Below, piece by piece: positions 35,044-51,634 of a stretch of 64,000 nucleotides of DNA; position 1 is the stretch's first letter; each line of letters begins with the position of its first letter. Under the pieces are notes generated by a model. That model worked only from the letters and a program-made list of their open reading frames with translations, ran no database searches and was not told where the DNA came from. This DNA comes from Bigelowiella natans CCMP2755. Its lineage: Eukaryota > Cercozoa > Chlorarachniophyceae. The translations under genes were made by a program, and so were the position numbers. The stretch covers positions 62,001-126,000 of the forward strand of contig ADNK01000870.1 of assembly GCA_000320545.1 (NCBI GenBank). Reading direction: 5' to 3'.

Positions 35044-36529
35044 AATATATGCGATTTTTCCACTATGGGAAACTTCTTTCGAAGTCAAATATTACCTGTT
35101 ATTTTGGTCCCTACGAATTTGGTCCGTAATGCGCTGTGGTAGAGTATAATTTTAACGAGATTGAAATTTGATATGATACCGTAACCTTATCTGAAGTCAC
35201 ATGTAAATTATTGTGATTTAGATGTACTTATGATTATTTAAAGAATATTTACTTGGTATCAAAATATTCGTTTTTCTCTTCGAGTTTAAAAAATCTTCCC
35301 TTCGAACTATAATCCACATCTAAATTGAAACCATGTTAAGTTGCTAATAGGTGATTAATGTTATATGAACACTTAAAATACAGATTTAGTTCATACCAAA
35401 GGAATATGACAATGATAGTGCATCATAATTGATATTTGTGCATTATATCAACGTTGGAAGATGAAGTTCCTTCGATAAAATGGAAGTTAAGATAGAGCAA
35501 GATTTGTTTAGTCGTTTTGATCAAGGTTTGTAAGGCACTAAAATTTGAATCATCACTAAAACCTCGACCATAAAATATACTCCGGTGCTCTCAATTATAC
35601 AACTAACCAAATTATATATGTCATCATCGCTGTGTAAAAAATGTTTCAGAGAACAATTCATTTCGCTTCATCATAACCTTTAAAATGTACAATGTGTCAC
35701 AGCCGTCATTCACAACCATGTTTGCCCTAATGAGTGAGCATGATGAAGTGTCATTCGATCCATCAATGTGTCGATGACGTGCACACAGCGTGACTGCTAG
35801 ACTGCTCCATCGATCGCATGCTAGCGTGATTCGAGGATCACTATGTCAGTCAAGTATGTCAATCATCTTTTGGGCACACGCTTGCCGCGATGCTGAGCTA
35901 ATACATGTCGAGGTGCGCATGCCATCTAGCCATGCTGGACATGAACACTGCAAATGAACACGTTGTGAATGAACACTCAAAGACAACAATGATGTGTGAT
36001 CGAGACACACACAGCAGCACGCAAACCAGCAAGCGTGGCAAGATAGCAAGCGTGGCAAGTTGCCCAGCTAGCCAGTCGGAAATCATGCCAAGTCCTAGAG
36101 TCATCTAGTCGATCATGGACGCGCAGATCTAGCTAGCTAGAGATGTCCATCCATGTGACATGCTAGCATGTGCATGCTGACGAACATTGTGTCCATTGTG
36201 CACGCTTCTAGACGTCGTGAGATGAGAACGCAGACGACAAACACAACAGCAACCAATGTGTGTCACTTGATCACATGCAAACGTCTAGACGTGGTGTGGG
36301 CCACAACGAGGCTAGGATGTGAGGAGGGGGGAGGCATCCCAGCACAAAATGCTTTGTACGTACATGGACACAGCATCTCTAGATATGCTGATCGAGTATC
36401 ATGCACATGGTGTGTACATTGTGTCTGTAATTAGTGCGTTATGCTCATTCTGAGTTTAGACTTCTTGCACATACACGTAATTTTGCACAATGCAGTCCAC
36501 TGAACAAGATGATGGATTTTCTGCTCTGA
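35044..36529. other. Tail-to-tail intergenic stretch with CTAG-rich block
   Basis: 35044-35700 is AT-rich with nothing recognisable. About 35700-36430 is CTAG/CATG-rich (GATCTAGCTAGCTAGAGATG near 36127; CGTCTAGACGTGGTG near 36284). It sits between convergent gene ends. Confidence 0.6.
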
Positions 36530-38154
36530 TTACGATTCTTTTCGGTGAATGCGAATTGGGAAGTTCTCGGTTATGACGTGATTGTCTTGGAAAATCACGT
36601 TTAAATTCACTTCAAAGTCAATCTGATGTTTATTGTATTGATTAATCCTTTTGTATTTTTTGTTTTTTGGATATCGTTAGAATATGTATGTTCCATACGA
36701 CTTTAGCGCACAAATGAGCACAGAAATACAACGTTTGTGATTGATGATTGAATTTACTTGAAATTGCTTCGTCCTCATGCTGCAGCAAGAAAAATGCTTC
36801 GGAAATATCATGTGTATTGGAATCGGCATGTTCGGTACCACAAACTGAAAAAGACAAAATGGTTGGCATACATGTTACTTTTTCATCTCAGTGACATGTA
36901 TTTTGCATCCCACTAAAAATTACGGTCTACCCCATCTGCAATTTGAATGTTTTGAACCTCTGTAGCTTCCCGTGCTTCTCCTTCAGCGTATGCTAGAATT
37001 ATGTATTACGAAAGATTAGGGTTGGTATCATCACCCAGAGAAATTCTCTTTACATGTTCGTTCAACGCGAACAAGTTGCAGCTCAATCGACTTGATCTTT
37101 CTTTCAGAATGCCGAATGATGAGTTCCCCCTGGAAAGGCTAATATTTTATTTCAGGCTAGTGTGAGTATGTTATCCTATTTTTGATTCAGATTATGGAAT
37201 CTTTGATGACCTTGTCTATATTACAATTTATAAAAGTTAGGTTTCCTTCAAAAAGGAAATTCGGAATTCTGTTCCGAAGACGTGATGTTATATTTCGAAT
37301 CTTTGCTGGGGAGATCGTGAAGTTTACTCCGCGTTTCGATTCTTCTTTCTGATCAAAATGCTAAATTGGTACAAGCAATTGACGTCTTCGACTTGTTTAC
37401 TTCAATTGAATTTAGTATCTTCTTCTCTGTTGGAACTTCAACATAGAATTCAGATGAAGTTTCAGGACTCGACTGGAGCATTCCGCGCTTTAACTTAGCT
37501 CTTATAAAGTACTAGTTTACAGAATGGGGATAGGAGGGATAGTTCTAATTGAATTAAGCTAGTATTGAAAAATGTTTGTACCTTTACAGATATGTAGACA
37601 CCATGATAAGTATCGAATAAGGGCACATTACTTCCACTACGTATTGACAAATCTTCGTAAGACAAAATAATTTTATGTGAAAATAATTGTGACCTGGTAG
37701 GTAAGATTGGAAATTCAAATGCAAACTTTTTCTCCTTATCCCTTATCTCGCCCTCGCCGCATATTTTAATCTTTCGATCAATGATCTTCAAAGGCTTTAC
37801 GGTTGAGTAGAATGATTCAAATATTCCAACGGATCGTGCTGGTTAAAATTTAATGAATTAGCCTTGGATGGTTAAACCCAACGAAGCGTCATGTTTACCA
37901 GATAACTCAAGCTTTACTTCACCCTTAACAACAATCTCGAGACCGCTGTGCTTAAATGCCTTGTGAGAACATATGGTAATAAATCCAGAGAGATTTTCCT
38001 ACATATTAACTTAGATTAGTAACCAACTGCGAAATCTACAATGTTTACACAGCCTTTTGTACACCAAGAATTGAATTTTAGATTTCACATGTGGCCTGTA
38101 GATCTTGCTGAAGCGGTCAGGTTCAATTGAAATGGAAATGGGGGAAGCTGCCAT
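36530..38154 (-). CDS. VPS26C: Retriever-type VPS26 (VPS26C/DSCR3)
   Basis: The arrestin-fold subunit of retriever, an endosomal cargo-recycling complex. About nine minus exons: 38089-38154 (MAASPISISIEPDRFSKIYR), then ENLSGFITICSHKAFKHSGL, VGIFESFYSTVKPLKIIDRK, LFDTYHGVYISVK, RGMLQSSPETSSEFYVEVP, FEGNLTFINCNIDK, IKSIELQLVRVERT, AREATEVQNIQIADG, VVPNMPIPIHMIFP and finally IDFEVNLNVIFQDNHVITEN with the stop at 36530-36532. The motifs YHGV, KSIELQLVRVE and EVQNIQIADG match DSCR3/VPS26C better than retromer VPS26A/B. It is head-to-head with kinesin-13, start codons 86 bp apart. Confidence 0.95.
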
Positions 38155-38240
38155 GTTTTCTACACTAGCAGAATTAGCAGAATATTTGCGGCTTATCTTT
38201 TGTTTGCGACAATGTTTTCATGCGTAGTCGCAGGGAATAA
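38155..38240. promoter_or_regulatory. Bidirectional promoter interval (86 bp)
   Basis: Only 86 bp separate the start codons of VPS26C (-) and kinesin-13 (+), so 5' UTRs must be very short or overlapping and the promoter shared. Inference from position. Confidence 0.5.
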
Positions 38241-42602
<4,362 letters not shown>

Positions 42603-43850
42603 CATCTACGGAATGCTTTCTTGAGAATTTTGATCCTTCTGATGAGAATTGTAAATTCATCATTATAACAGTAAGGGTTTTGATGGACCCTAGGCCTTCA
42701 AAATGTAAGCTGTTAGGTCGGGATTACTTGATTTGTTTTTCACGTTTCAACACGTTTCTTCAGGAATTCTAAAAATGCGTGCATCGATTATACAAATAAC
42801 CGAATCGTTGCTGTATACATTTAAAACTAGCAATGAATATGAAATAAATTGTGGACCTATCGCGACATCGCAAATTTGCTTGTCAATTTATCTTATAAAC
42901 ACCGCTGAGGTATGTACGCATGAATCTCAATGTTCCGTTTTAATTTTGCTGGCTCACAAAGTTTGTAGTACTCGCGATGAGACAACATACGTGCATATTC
43001 ATTGTTTCTCATCGTTACTCATCGCCTAGCCGTAGCTATCTAGCTAGGGATGGCGGGTTGGTCCAGAACACGGACCGTATTAGAGCAGCTGCTAGATGTA
43101 ACCACCGGTTGGCTGTGAGTGTGCTAGCTAGCTAGTGCGTGCTAGAGTGTGATGGCTAGAACTAAAGATCGAAGGACAACATGCTAGCATGGCTAGATGG
43201 ATGCTTGCATGCGATGCTTGCTAGCTTGCATCGTGTCTTGATGACGTGCTCATGCTAGTCATCAGCTAGATCAGTGCCATCTTCATGCGCGCATGTCAAG
43301 ATGCTATGTGCATGCAAAACAGCAAAATGTGTTGTTTGCCAACAACCGCTAGAACTGGTTGTGCTTGCCGCACACGCTGCTAGCTAGCTAGCACGTCTAG
43401 ACGTGCTAGCGTGTAGATCGGATGCGAGCTAGTCAGCATTTAACAACTAGCTTCTCCATCTGCCATCCCACACATAATCTAGATAATAGCACATTGCATG
43501 TCTATCATGCACAGCTGCGCTGCATTGTCATGTGGAATGCATCTAGTTGTGCTGCGATGAGAACTTCAGACGTTTTGCATGCTCTAGTGCCAATTGAAGC
43601 TGTCTGCATCACTAGTTCAGCCATGCTGCATTTGCAAAAGCTTCGCATAGACATCACAAACATGCTCATTGTAAATGACACCAACTTCTATCTACTTTTG
43701 CTTAAATTTTTTATGTGTGATGTGACAATGTGAATGGGAGCAAATTGGAGTAATACCCCTATTTTCCATTCGTATCGCGAAACAGATTGTCTAATTTTTA
43801 CCTTAATGCCTCTGCTTGGGTAGCAGATAAATGAGAAGTGAAACAGATAT
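42603..43850. other. Tail-to-tail intergenic stretch with CTAG-rich block
   Basis: About 43020-43730 is dense in GCTAGCTAG and includes the perfect palindrome GCACGTCTAGACGTGC at 43391-43406. It lies between the 3' ends of kinesin-13 and the PNKP-TDP1 gene. No supportable gene. Confidence 0.65.
43391..43406. repeat. Perfect 16-bp palindrome GCACGTCTAGACGTGC
   Basis: Self-complementary; an identical copy lies at 53734-53749, and shortened versions centred on TCTAGA occur in most of the gene-free blocks. Confidence 0.9.
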
Positions 43851-46800
43851 TTAGCCCTGGATGCTGCGACGACCCCAATTATCCGGGACAATGTGTTGAA
43901 TATCCCATCTAAAGATCAAAACAGACTTAATATGTATGATTGTGTCTAGTTTTTCACATACTTACATCCATGGTTTATCGTTCCCCTCATATCGGATAGG
44001 AGGCAAAGAATATGGCAAAGGAAACCTAAATACGGTAATAGGATAACGTTTGCTTTTCCATTTTTGGAGATTTATTATAGTTAGTACTACTTTATGCTGA
44101 TTTCTCCTTTTGTGGGATTGGCGGCAGTTGTAACCATATTCTTTGAACTCGTCGAGCGTTTATTTAATGATGGTAGAAACAAGACCCCAAGCTCCTACGA
44201 ATACGCATTGTTACAAACACAACAGAAATGATGTGGCAATTATTCCTTTCAGTACCCAATGACGAATGAAGAACTGCAGACCAGACCTACCGTTCTGAAA
44301 CTCTCCCCAAGCCTGCATCATAAGTGAGTAGGTAATTTAGTACGCGCATCCAACATTAGCACAGGGAGAGACTAACCGCTTTGCTCAGATTATGACTTGT
44401 TAGAAGCATCCAGGCAAGCTTTTGGGGATTCTCTTTGCTATACCTAAGAAAACAGAAGATTCGCTGGTTAAGGTAAAATACTAACAGTAATTGGAGTAGC
44501 CATCACCGAAGGAAAGTTTTAATATGAGGAGCAGCCTTCCTGTTTTACAAACCGTAAAGTATCAGCCATACTACTATCCAGAGTTTGACAATGTCCACCT
44601 TCTATTGTGAACTTTATCTGTAGCCCATTTATGAAACATTCCTTGAAGAAATGGCTTAATAACGTTCTTTTCGTATCCTGGTATAGATCCACCAGCTGCG
44701 TAGCCTGCAAACAAAATCGCTCGAAATTATAGAGGAATACAAACCAGTCGTTGTCAGTACCTTCCAATGATGTTCTCACTTCTTCAACTGTTGGCCATAT
44801 TATTTGAAGTTTCTCCACTACAATAACAAACGGACATGGATAGGAGAAGTCTTATTGTAAAGAAGTGAATATACCACATAGATATAGGATGAAACTGTAT
44901 GAGAGACTAGGAGAAGGCGGCGGGTACCGGAAGAAATGTTCATCTTGGAATCCGCGCAATCATTAAGAGTCTGTTTCCCTGTTGATGTAAAAATAACCTG
45001 TTATTGGATCTCCAACATGATCTACTTCCCGATGTTGTTAATTGTTGGATAATCTCCGAATTTATATAGTTTATCAAATTTCGCCGCACCAGCACTCATT
45101 GACTTCTTGAAATCTGCCAACCATTTCTGACTGAGCGAACCTAAATTACAGATAGAAAATAATAATTGCCGATAATATCTATTTCATTCTTTATGATAAT
45201 ATTACTTCGGATGATAATATGGAAAATTGCTTTCGCATTCTGCTGAACTTACCGAGACTGGAAAATTGAGCCACTACATTAGATTCATCAAAATCAGATG
45301 AGAATTTCTCGTCTCCAAGAATGCCTTTAAAAGATTAAATGGTATAATAAACAACAACAACTTCAATTCAAATGAATTATATAACTTCTTAGCTTTGCAT
45401 GGCCAAATAAATGCAATTGATTTCCGCGATGCCAACCCGGGGCACTTCCTGCCAAATATAGCAGATCATTTTTATGGGGGTGGGGACAAGAAGGAGGAGG
45501 ATGGGGAGGAGGGGGAAGAAGAGAACTTACCTATCAGCCGTACATTTGCCTTGGAGTAATCATACCTCCTTAGACTATCCACTATGGACGACAACGAAAA
45601 TCGCTATCATTCAATGTCATATAATTTAGAGAATCAAGGTTTTGACCTGATAGTTGTCGGATTTTATCGTTATTCACAGGATCCCTCCAAGAGCTCCCTC
45701 TCCATCTTACCTATACAAATAAGCTATTTTGTCAAGTGACTGAAGTACTTCCCAGGTTGCTACTATCATCAACACTTTCCCTCTATCCCCGTCATAATCA
45801 CCATCAACATCAACATCATCTTAATCATCATCACCACGCACGCACCTTATATGTTGCCATGTATGTCATTAGATCCTCCTCGAAGTCTGAACAATTTGGG
45901 CTTCTTTCATTGCCTATCACTTGTTTTGACTGCTGCTGCTGCTTTAGAGGAAAATCCATTTCCCACGATCCTTGAGACTTGTTCCAGAAATCCCCTACGA
46001 ATAGTAAACTTATATAAAATTGTAGACCACGTTGTGAACAACTACAAAATTGTAGAAGAAGAAAGTTTTAAACGAAAACTTGTGGTGAAATAACAATACA
46101 GATTTCTCCGCCTCCTCCTCCTCTACCTGGTATAAGATTCGCAGTGTGGACAACAACACGTATTTCTGACAGAAGAGTAGTTAATAAATATTGAGAATGA
46201 TTTTTGATAGTGATGGTGTAGGTAGGAACGTTGATGTAGTAGTTCCAATAGCACTATAATGGTGGCTAGTTGTATTGAGCATTGGCAATTTCATATTGAG
46301 ATGCTAATAGAATATAGTTTTTGTTCTAATCATAGTACGGGGAGATAGAGATAGGAATAATAATGGTGTATCTAAGCAGGCAGCTACAGCAAATACTAAT
46401 TCAGAAAGGATAGGAACAAATAGGACAAAGTCGCAGGAAGCTGGAATCAGAGATAAAACATTATGGAAGCAACCAACCCCAAGAATTGTACGTGGGAACA
46501 ACTGTTTTGGTTAGCATTACTATCGGAAAACATTATATATCCTCCTATTTACAGAGAGGAGGCTAAGAAGAGTAAGGAACCTATGTATACCTATATATTT
46601 TCTGGTCTAACCCACCTGTAGCAAACCCAATGAGGAATGATTTCGTATGGAAGACTCCGTATCTATTTAGAGCAAAACTTGCTTCATATTCCCATAGTTG
46701 CGAACAATTATTTGAATAAATTGCTTCTTGTTTCACCTGATTCTATGTGTTTTCTCGGGTTCCATACAGAATGATTGGAAGTTTTCAGGTAGTTGAGACG

Positions 46801-49260
46801 GGATGATGTCGTCGCTCCTTCCGTGAAAAATCAATACCTTTCCGTAAAAACCGTATGTTTTAGAATATCGTATATAAAAAGGGAATCATTACGAGAAAAT
46901 AGAGAAAGAAAATTGCGCAGTCGCCCAATATTTTACCCTAGAAGTTATCCCACCACCATATTGTACTAGGAGAAGTGGAGAGTGAGGAGGGAGAGGAGGA
47001 GGAGGAGAGAGGGGGGATGGTGACGATGGGATCTAATAAGCAAATACCTTTGGAACGGCGTGCAATTCAGGCCATTGCTGAAGCAGCCAAGGGATATTTA
47101 TCTGAAATAGGAAGAAAGACCAACATTAGATTGATTTCTATTTAGGGGAGTACCAGTGTTTGTTGTTTATTACCATGTAATTGGCGATTATAACCCATTC
47201 TGGTTGAACAATGTCATCAGCACGAACCATGCCTCTCAAATCTACCGACATTTCCTGAGGCATTGTTAGAAGTATCACGTAGTTTATGAATGAGTACAAA
47301 CCACCGAATAATAAGAGTTCTTCACCATTACCATGATTACCACCACCACCACCACCACCACCATCATCATCATCATTATCCGTTCGTTCAAATTAGTAGT
47401 CAGTTTAAAAAAAAATGAATTCTGTGGTGCTACTCTCCTGTGTACAGCAGTAGTGCGAACAAATATTTCACTCTCCTCCGTTTCACCATGGTGGATTCAA
47501 TATTTTCCTTCTCCCTAGACTTCCATACATTTGCTGATGGAGGAAGTCCGTGCTTACGGCTCAGTTTGAGCAATCGAAAAGTGCCAGCACTAGAAGCAGC
47601 AGGAGTAGTTTCAGTAATTGAAGGAGTAGTAGTAGCGATGGTTGAGTAGCTCAAGTCCTCCTTCACATCCTGGGCCGAAACTTTATCTGATGATCTCTCT
47701 TTTTTATTCGCACCTTGGCTTGCAGAAACGTTCTCGATCTCAATATATTGTCGTTTTCTAGGGGGTAATAATCAAACAATATATTCGCATAAATGATCAG
47801 GAGAGATTCACTTGAAAGACTAACAGCGTAATCAGTGTTTAAACAGTAGGTCGAAGTGTTTAATTGTAATTCCCTCCCTATTTTTCCTTCACCTGGATCC
47901 AGATACTGCCTTTCGTCGTTGAGCGATCTTTCCTCTGTCGCTGTCAGGGTAGTCGTTGCTACTGGTACTAGTACTGGTCTCGTGAACAACCGTAGTAGTA
48001 GCACTTTGATCGTCCGGAAGGCTAGTAGCAGTATCTCTGCGAGCAGCCCGATTCACAAGGGAATATAACTGACCTACACGATCTGCTGTCTTGTCATCCT
48101 TGTATTCATAATAATAACGGTCAAAATATAATAATGAATACGAACACAAACACAAACAAAAGAGGAGGGGGGTGAGCACAACTGCTGCTACTGCTGCTGA
48201 TACCATTACGATGTGCGCAAACAGTAGCAACACTAGTAAGCAGTGGTGATATCATAAATAAAACTCGCTTATAATTATTATTCTACTTTGTACTACTACT
48301 GCTACAACTACAACCACTACTACAATTCTTACTACCGTGCAGACAGAAATTAGCTTGAAACCTTCTTCATACCTTGGTACCACCTATGTAAAATAAAAAG
48401 CGATTGAGACAGAGAGCGCGAGAAATAGAAAGGTTCGAAGAGAAAGAACTTCTCAATGTATGAGGGCGACAAAGAGGAAAGTTCCACTGAAACTGCAATC
48501 AACGCGTAATGGGTTGTTGTTATTGTTCTTCTCAAAAAATTTTGTAGAACAAAAATATTATCAAGGAAAAAATACTAGGGTTCTTGTGCTATGCGGCTGC
48601 TGATTGTTACTACATCAGTATTATTAGGATTTAGTGTCACTACTAATTAGCATTCACTATCACTGTTCAGGATATAGAAACAACGAATGGATGTCACAAA
48701 AAACGAACCAATTTAGCATGAGAGAGGCGCGACAATTGAGCGCCTTTGGGACCAAAAACAGCATGGTTTTTCCTTGTCAATACTCGGTTAGATGCTAGAA
48801 CAGCGGATGGCAGCAAGACCTAAGATTTAGATATAAAAGAAGCACCAAATTCGGTAGTATAACCTTTTCTTGATTATTGAATCTAATCTCGTTTTAAACT
48901 TTGATATCACAGTCGATGTTGATCAGTCACTACCACAGCATGGCACTTCACATTCAGATCTTTGGCAATCTTCAAGAAAGGAAGTCTCTACGAAAAATAT
49001 GAATACAATACGAAGTCAGTTACCTCTACCGTTTTGTTTCAACATTTCTCCTTCACTCCCCACCCACCTGTGATGGAACTAAATGCATCCGGTCAATCAG
49101 AACGCTACGCCCTTCCATGAGAGCATTCTTTGCTCTTTTCTAATATTCAACGTGTATTAACAAAGATAGTCGTCAGATTGGTGCGCTTGCGGTAAATGGC
49201 TATTATATTGTACTAAATCGACTTAAAATACAACCACCACAGCCACAATCACTACCACTA

Positions 49261-49295
<35 letters not shown>

Positions 49296-49532
49296 GCACC
49301 TACTACTTCCGTGATTTAATTTAAATGCTGCGTCACTATTACTGCTACGACTACCAAGCACATCTCTATAGTGCCTCTGTTCCCATTTCTTATAGTATCC
49401 TAAAAAATATGTAGCACTATAATGATGATGATGATGATAATGGTGGTGGTGGTGGTGGTGATGATGATGCACTAATATTATGATAGAGCAGTAAATGTAC
49501 AATCAGACATTACTATTTCTTATTTCCACCTT

Positions 49533-49566
<34 letters not shown>

Positions 49567-51634
49567 CTGATTAATCTGAACCCATCCTCCATCTTCTTCC
49601 TCATTTGATTTAATCATTTTTAGGCAAAATGTGGATTTACCCGCACCCTGCGGCCCGCACATGATAACCATCAAAGGTCCTTTTAGTCTAAGTTTATTTC
49701 AAAGGTGGGGTTGCAAGGAAAACAATCACAAGCAAAACTTCCAGGAAACAAATATGGACATGCCTTCTTCCGTAAAGCATGCCTCGCTCAAGTGTTGCTC
49801 TGGAGTCCTTCTCGAATGCCCTTAGAACTTCGACTCGATTATCCACTTTGCTTTCTCCAAAACATTCTTCAGGGGTTAAAAATCTACAAGGAAAAAAGGA
49901 GAGATCAGCTACTACAATTGTAGGTATGAAAGCTTAGAAAAATGAATTAACGAAGAGCAATCTCCTTAGTTGTCTTAATAGTAATAAAGATTTTACTTAA
50001 TTCCCACAGATTCTGCAAACTTCCGATCCGAATCGCTGATATTGTTAGTTTGGATCATTTTAAATGAAATTCATTGCAACGTCACGAGTACTGTTACTAC
50101 TACTACCACCTATGGTCCTGACGTCGACCAGCTGCATCTCCAACGAACAAGCTCAACGACTTATCGAGAAGAATTTGGGGTTGGTGAGCAACATCGTCAC
50201 CTAACTTATCACGTCTTTTTTCCATTATATCCTTCATTTTCTGCCACATCCTTGTACCTATTCCCTGTCAGCATAAGCTTTCTGTTAGGCACTAGGTGCA
50301 CAATCGTGGGTACCATCACCTACTTTACGGAAACTATCCTTTTGGGTCGCCATGAAAACATCAACGGGGACTTCCAAACGTCGAATAGTCTGAAGGAAAG
50401 ATCGATTTACTGTGAAGAGATTAGGGGGGTGGTTTGAAAGGAAACCTGCTCTATTGCCCATTTTACTGTGCTCGCTCGTTTTCCTTGATGTGCACCCTTA
50501 ATTCCATTTTGATTTGTAAATATTACAATCCCGTAGCCGTCTGCAAAGAGGCGCCGAATCTGTACCGAAATTATAAGAAGCTCTTACTACTCCATATTGA
50601 ACGCTATTACTACGTAGAATTATCCCACAACATGCTCGCAATCAAATCAAATGCACAGTAGAACACCTTTTGGATCACCACATTTGTGGGGAAAATGTAA
50701 TCCGATTTTTGTAGTGCCATAGAGGACCCTCCACGCGCATGAACCAAAGTCCTTTTACGTAGTTTAACAAACATAAAGATCAAATCTCTTACTATGAACA
50801 CGACTAAAGATCACCACCCGTCGAAATCGAAGCCTGCTATCTTCGATTGAAATACACCGTGTTTAAGATAAAGGAGACTGTTTCCTAGAGATTTCCAAAC
50901 GAAAGCATTGGGACGAAATTTTTCATGGACATCTAAGGGCCCCAAGCTTTTTGCAGCAGCTTTGCTTTGAAGATTCTTGGTTTGGATATGTACGATTCCC
51001 TCAGGTATTGTACCTTGGAGACCTTTTATGAGACTGAATGGTAAGCATCATTATTCTGACAAAACTGAAAATGAATTCACCTATCTTATCTCCATGCTGT
51101 AATTGTATCGTCTCACCATGTTTAACCTTATAGCTGAAAAGCATTGGAGTAAAATAAAACATTGCAAAAGACGATGTTAAAAAATCTACTGCTAGAAGTA
51201 AACTTAAGCTTACGTTTTGCCGCCACGAAGTACGACTGTTGGATTTGTCTTTGATAGTGTCTCGACCTGGAGAATTTGTACGACAAGGTCAGCTGACATT
51301 TTGTTGCGAGCTTGGGGAATACCAGTCAACCTTTGCACCACAATTTTCTGCAGCCTTAATTCGGCACTGAGTAGAATTTTGCGCATATTATTGGTCAATC
51401 TCTGGTCGATCGCGAATTCAAAAGCACCTTAGAAATTTTTACTTCAGATACCTGCGTTTTGCTAACAAAGAAGCTCCGAGTTAGATGATCGGCCCTTCCT
51501 AACGTTCTTTCTGTCCCGGGTTGCATGTGGACACGTGAGCCGCACGGTAGTAAGAGAAGAACAGCAACAAATGGAGATGACAGCTTATCATCTTTCGTTT
51601 GATCCGAAGCCATTGCCGTTAAGTGAGTTGCCAT
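43851..51634 (-). CDS. PNKP/TDP1: Apparent fusion: FHA + polynucleotide 3'-phosphatase/5'-kinase (PNKP) + tyrosyl-DNA phosphodiesterase (TDP1)
   Basis: DNA-end repair protein on about 30 minus exons. The start at 51634 (MATHLTAMASDQ) leads to an FHA domain (TLGRADHLTRSFFVSKT, YKVKHGETIQLQHGDKI). The phosphatase has KIAGFDFDG joined to TLVHARGG (DxDGT), GYGIVIFTNQNGIKG, LEVPVDVFMATQKDSFRK and SLFVGDAAGR. The kinase has Walker A GPQGAGKST, KNALMEGRSVLIDRMH and VVPRYEEGFKLISV. A linker (RVGQLYSLVNRAARRD; KRQYIEIENV) joins in phase to TDP1: GLPPSANV, INIPWLLQQWPELHAVPK, the first catalytic block FHTKSFLIGFATG with VVVHTANLIPG, WPTVEEVRTSLEG, the second block PHIKTFLRYSKE with LLTSHNLSKAAWGEFQN, and FPLPYSLPPIRY to the stop at 43851-43853. 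I see no stop or new start between the halves, but that two-step join rests on splice phase alone; two adjacent genes remain possible. Confidence 0.82.
49261..49295. repeat. (CTA)n microsatellite in kinase-region intron
   Basis: Tandem CTA/ACTAC units. Similar tracts in the same gene are CAT/CAC mixtures at 47338-47375, ATG/GTG runs at 49424-49470 and (CTA)n at 49531-49566. Confidence 0.9.

Noticed and set aside
50042-50437. 131-codon plus-strand ORF
   Set aside because: Antisense to PNKP phosphatase exons (SLFVGDAAGR, LEVPVDVFMATQKD), which are clearly coding on the minus strand.
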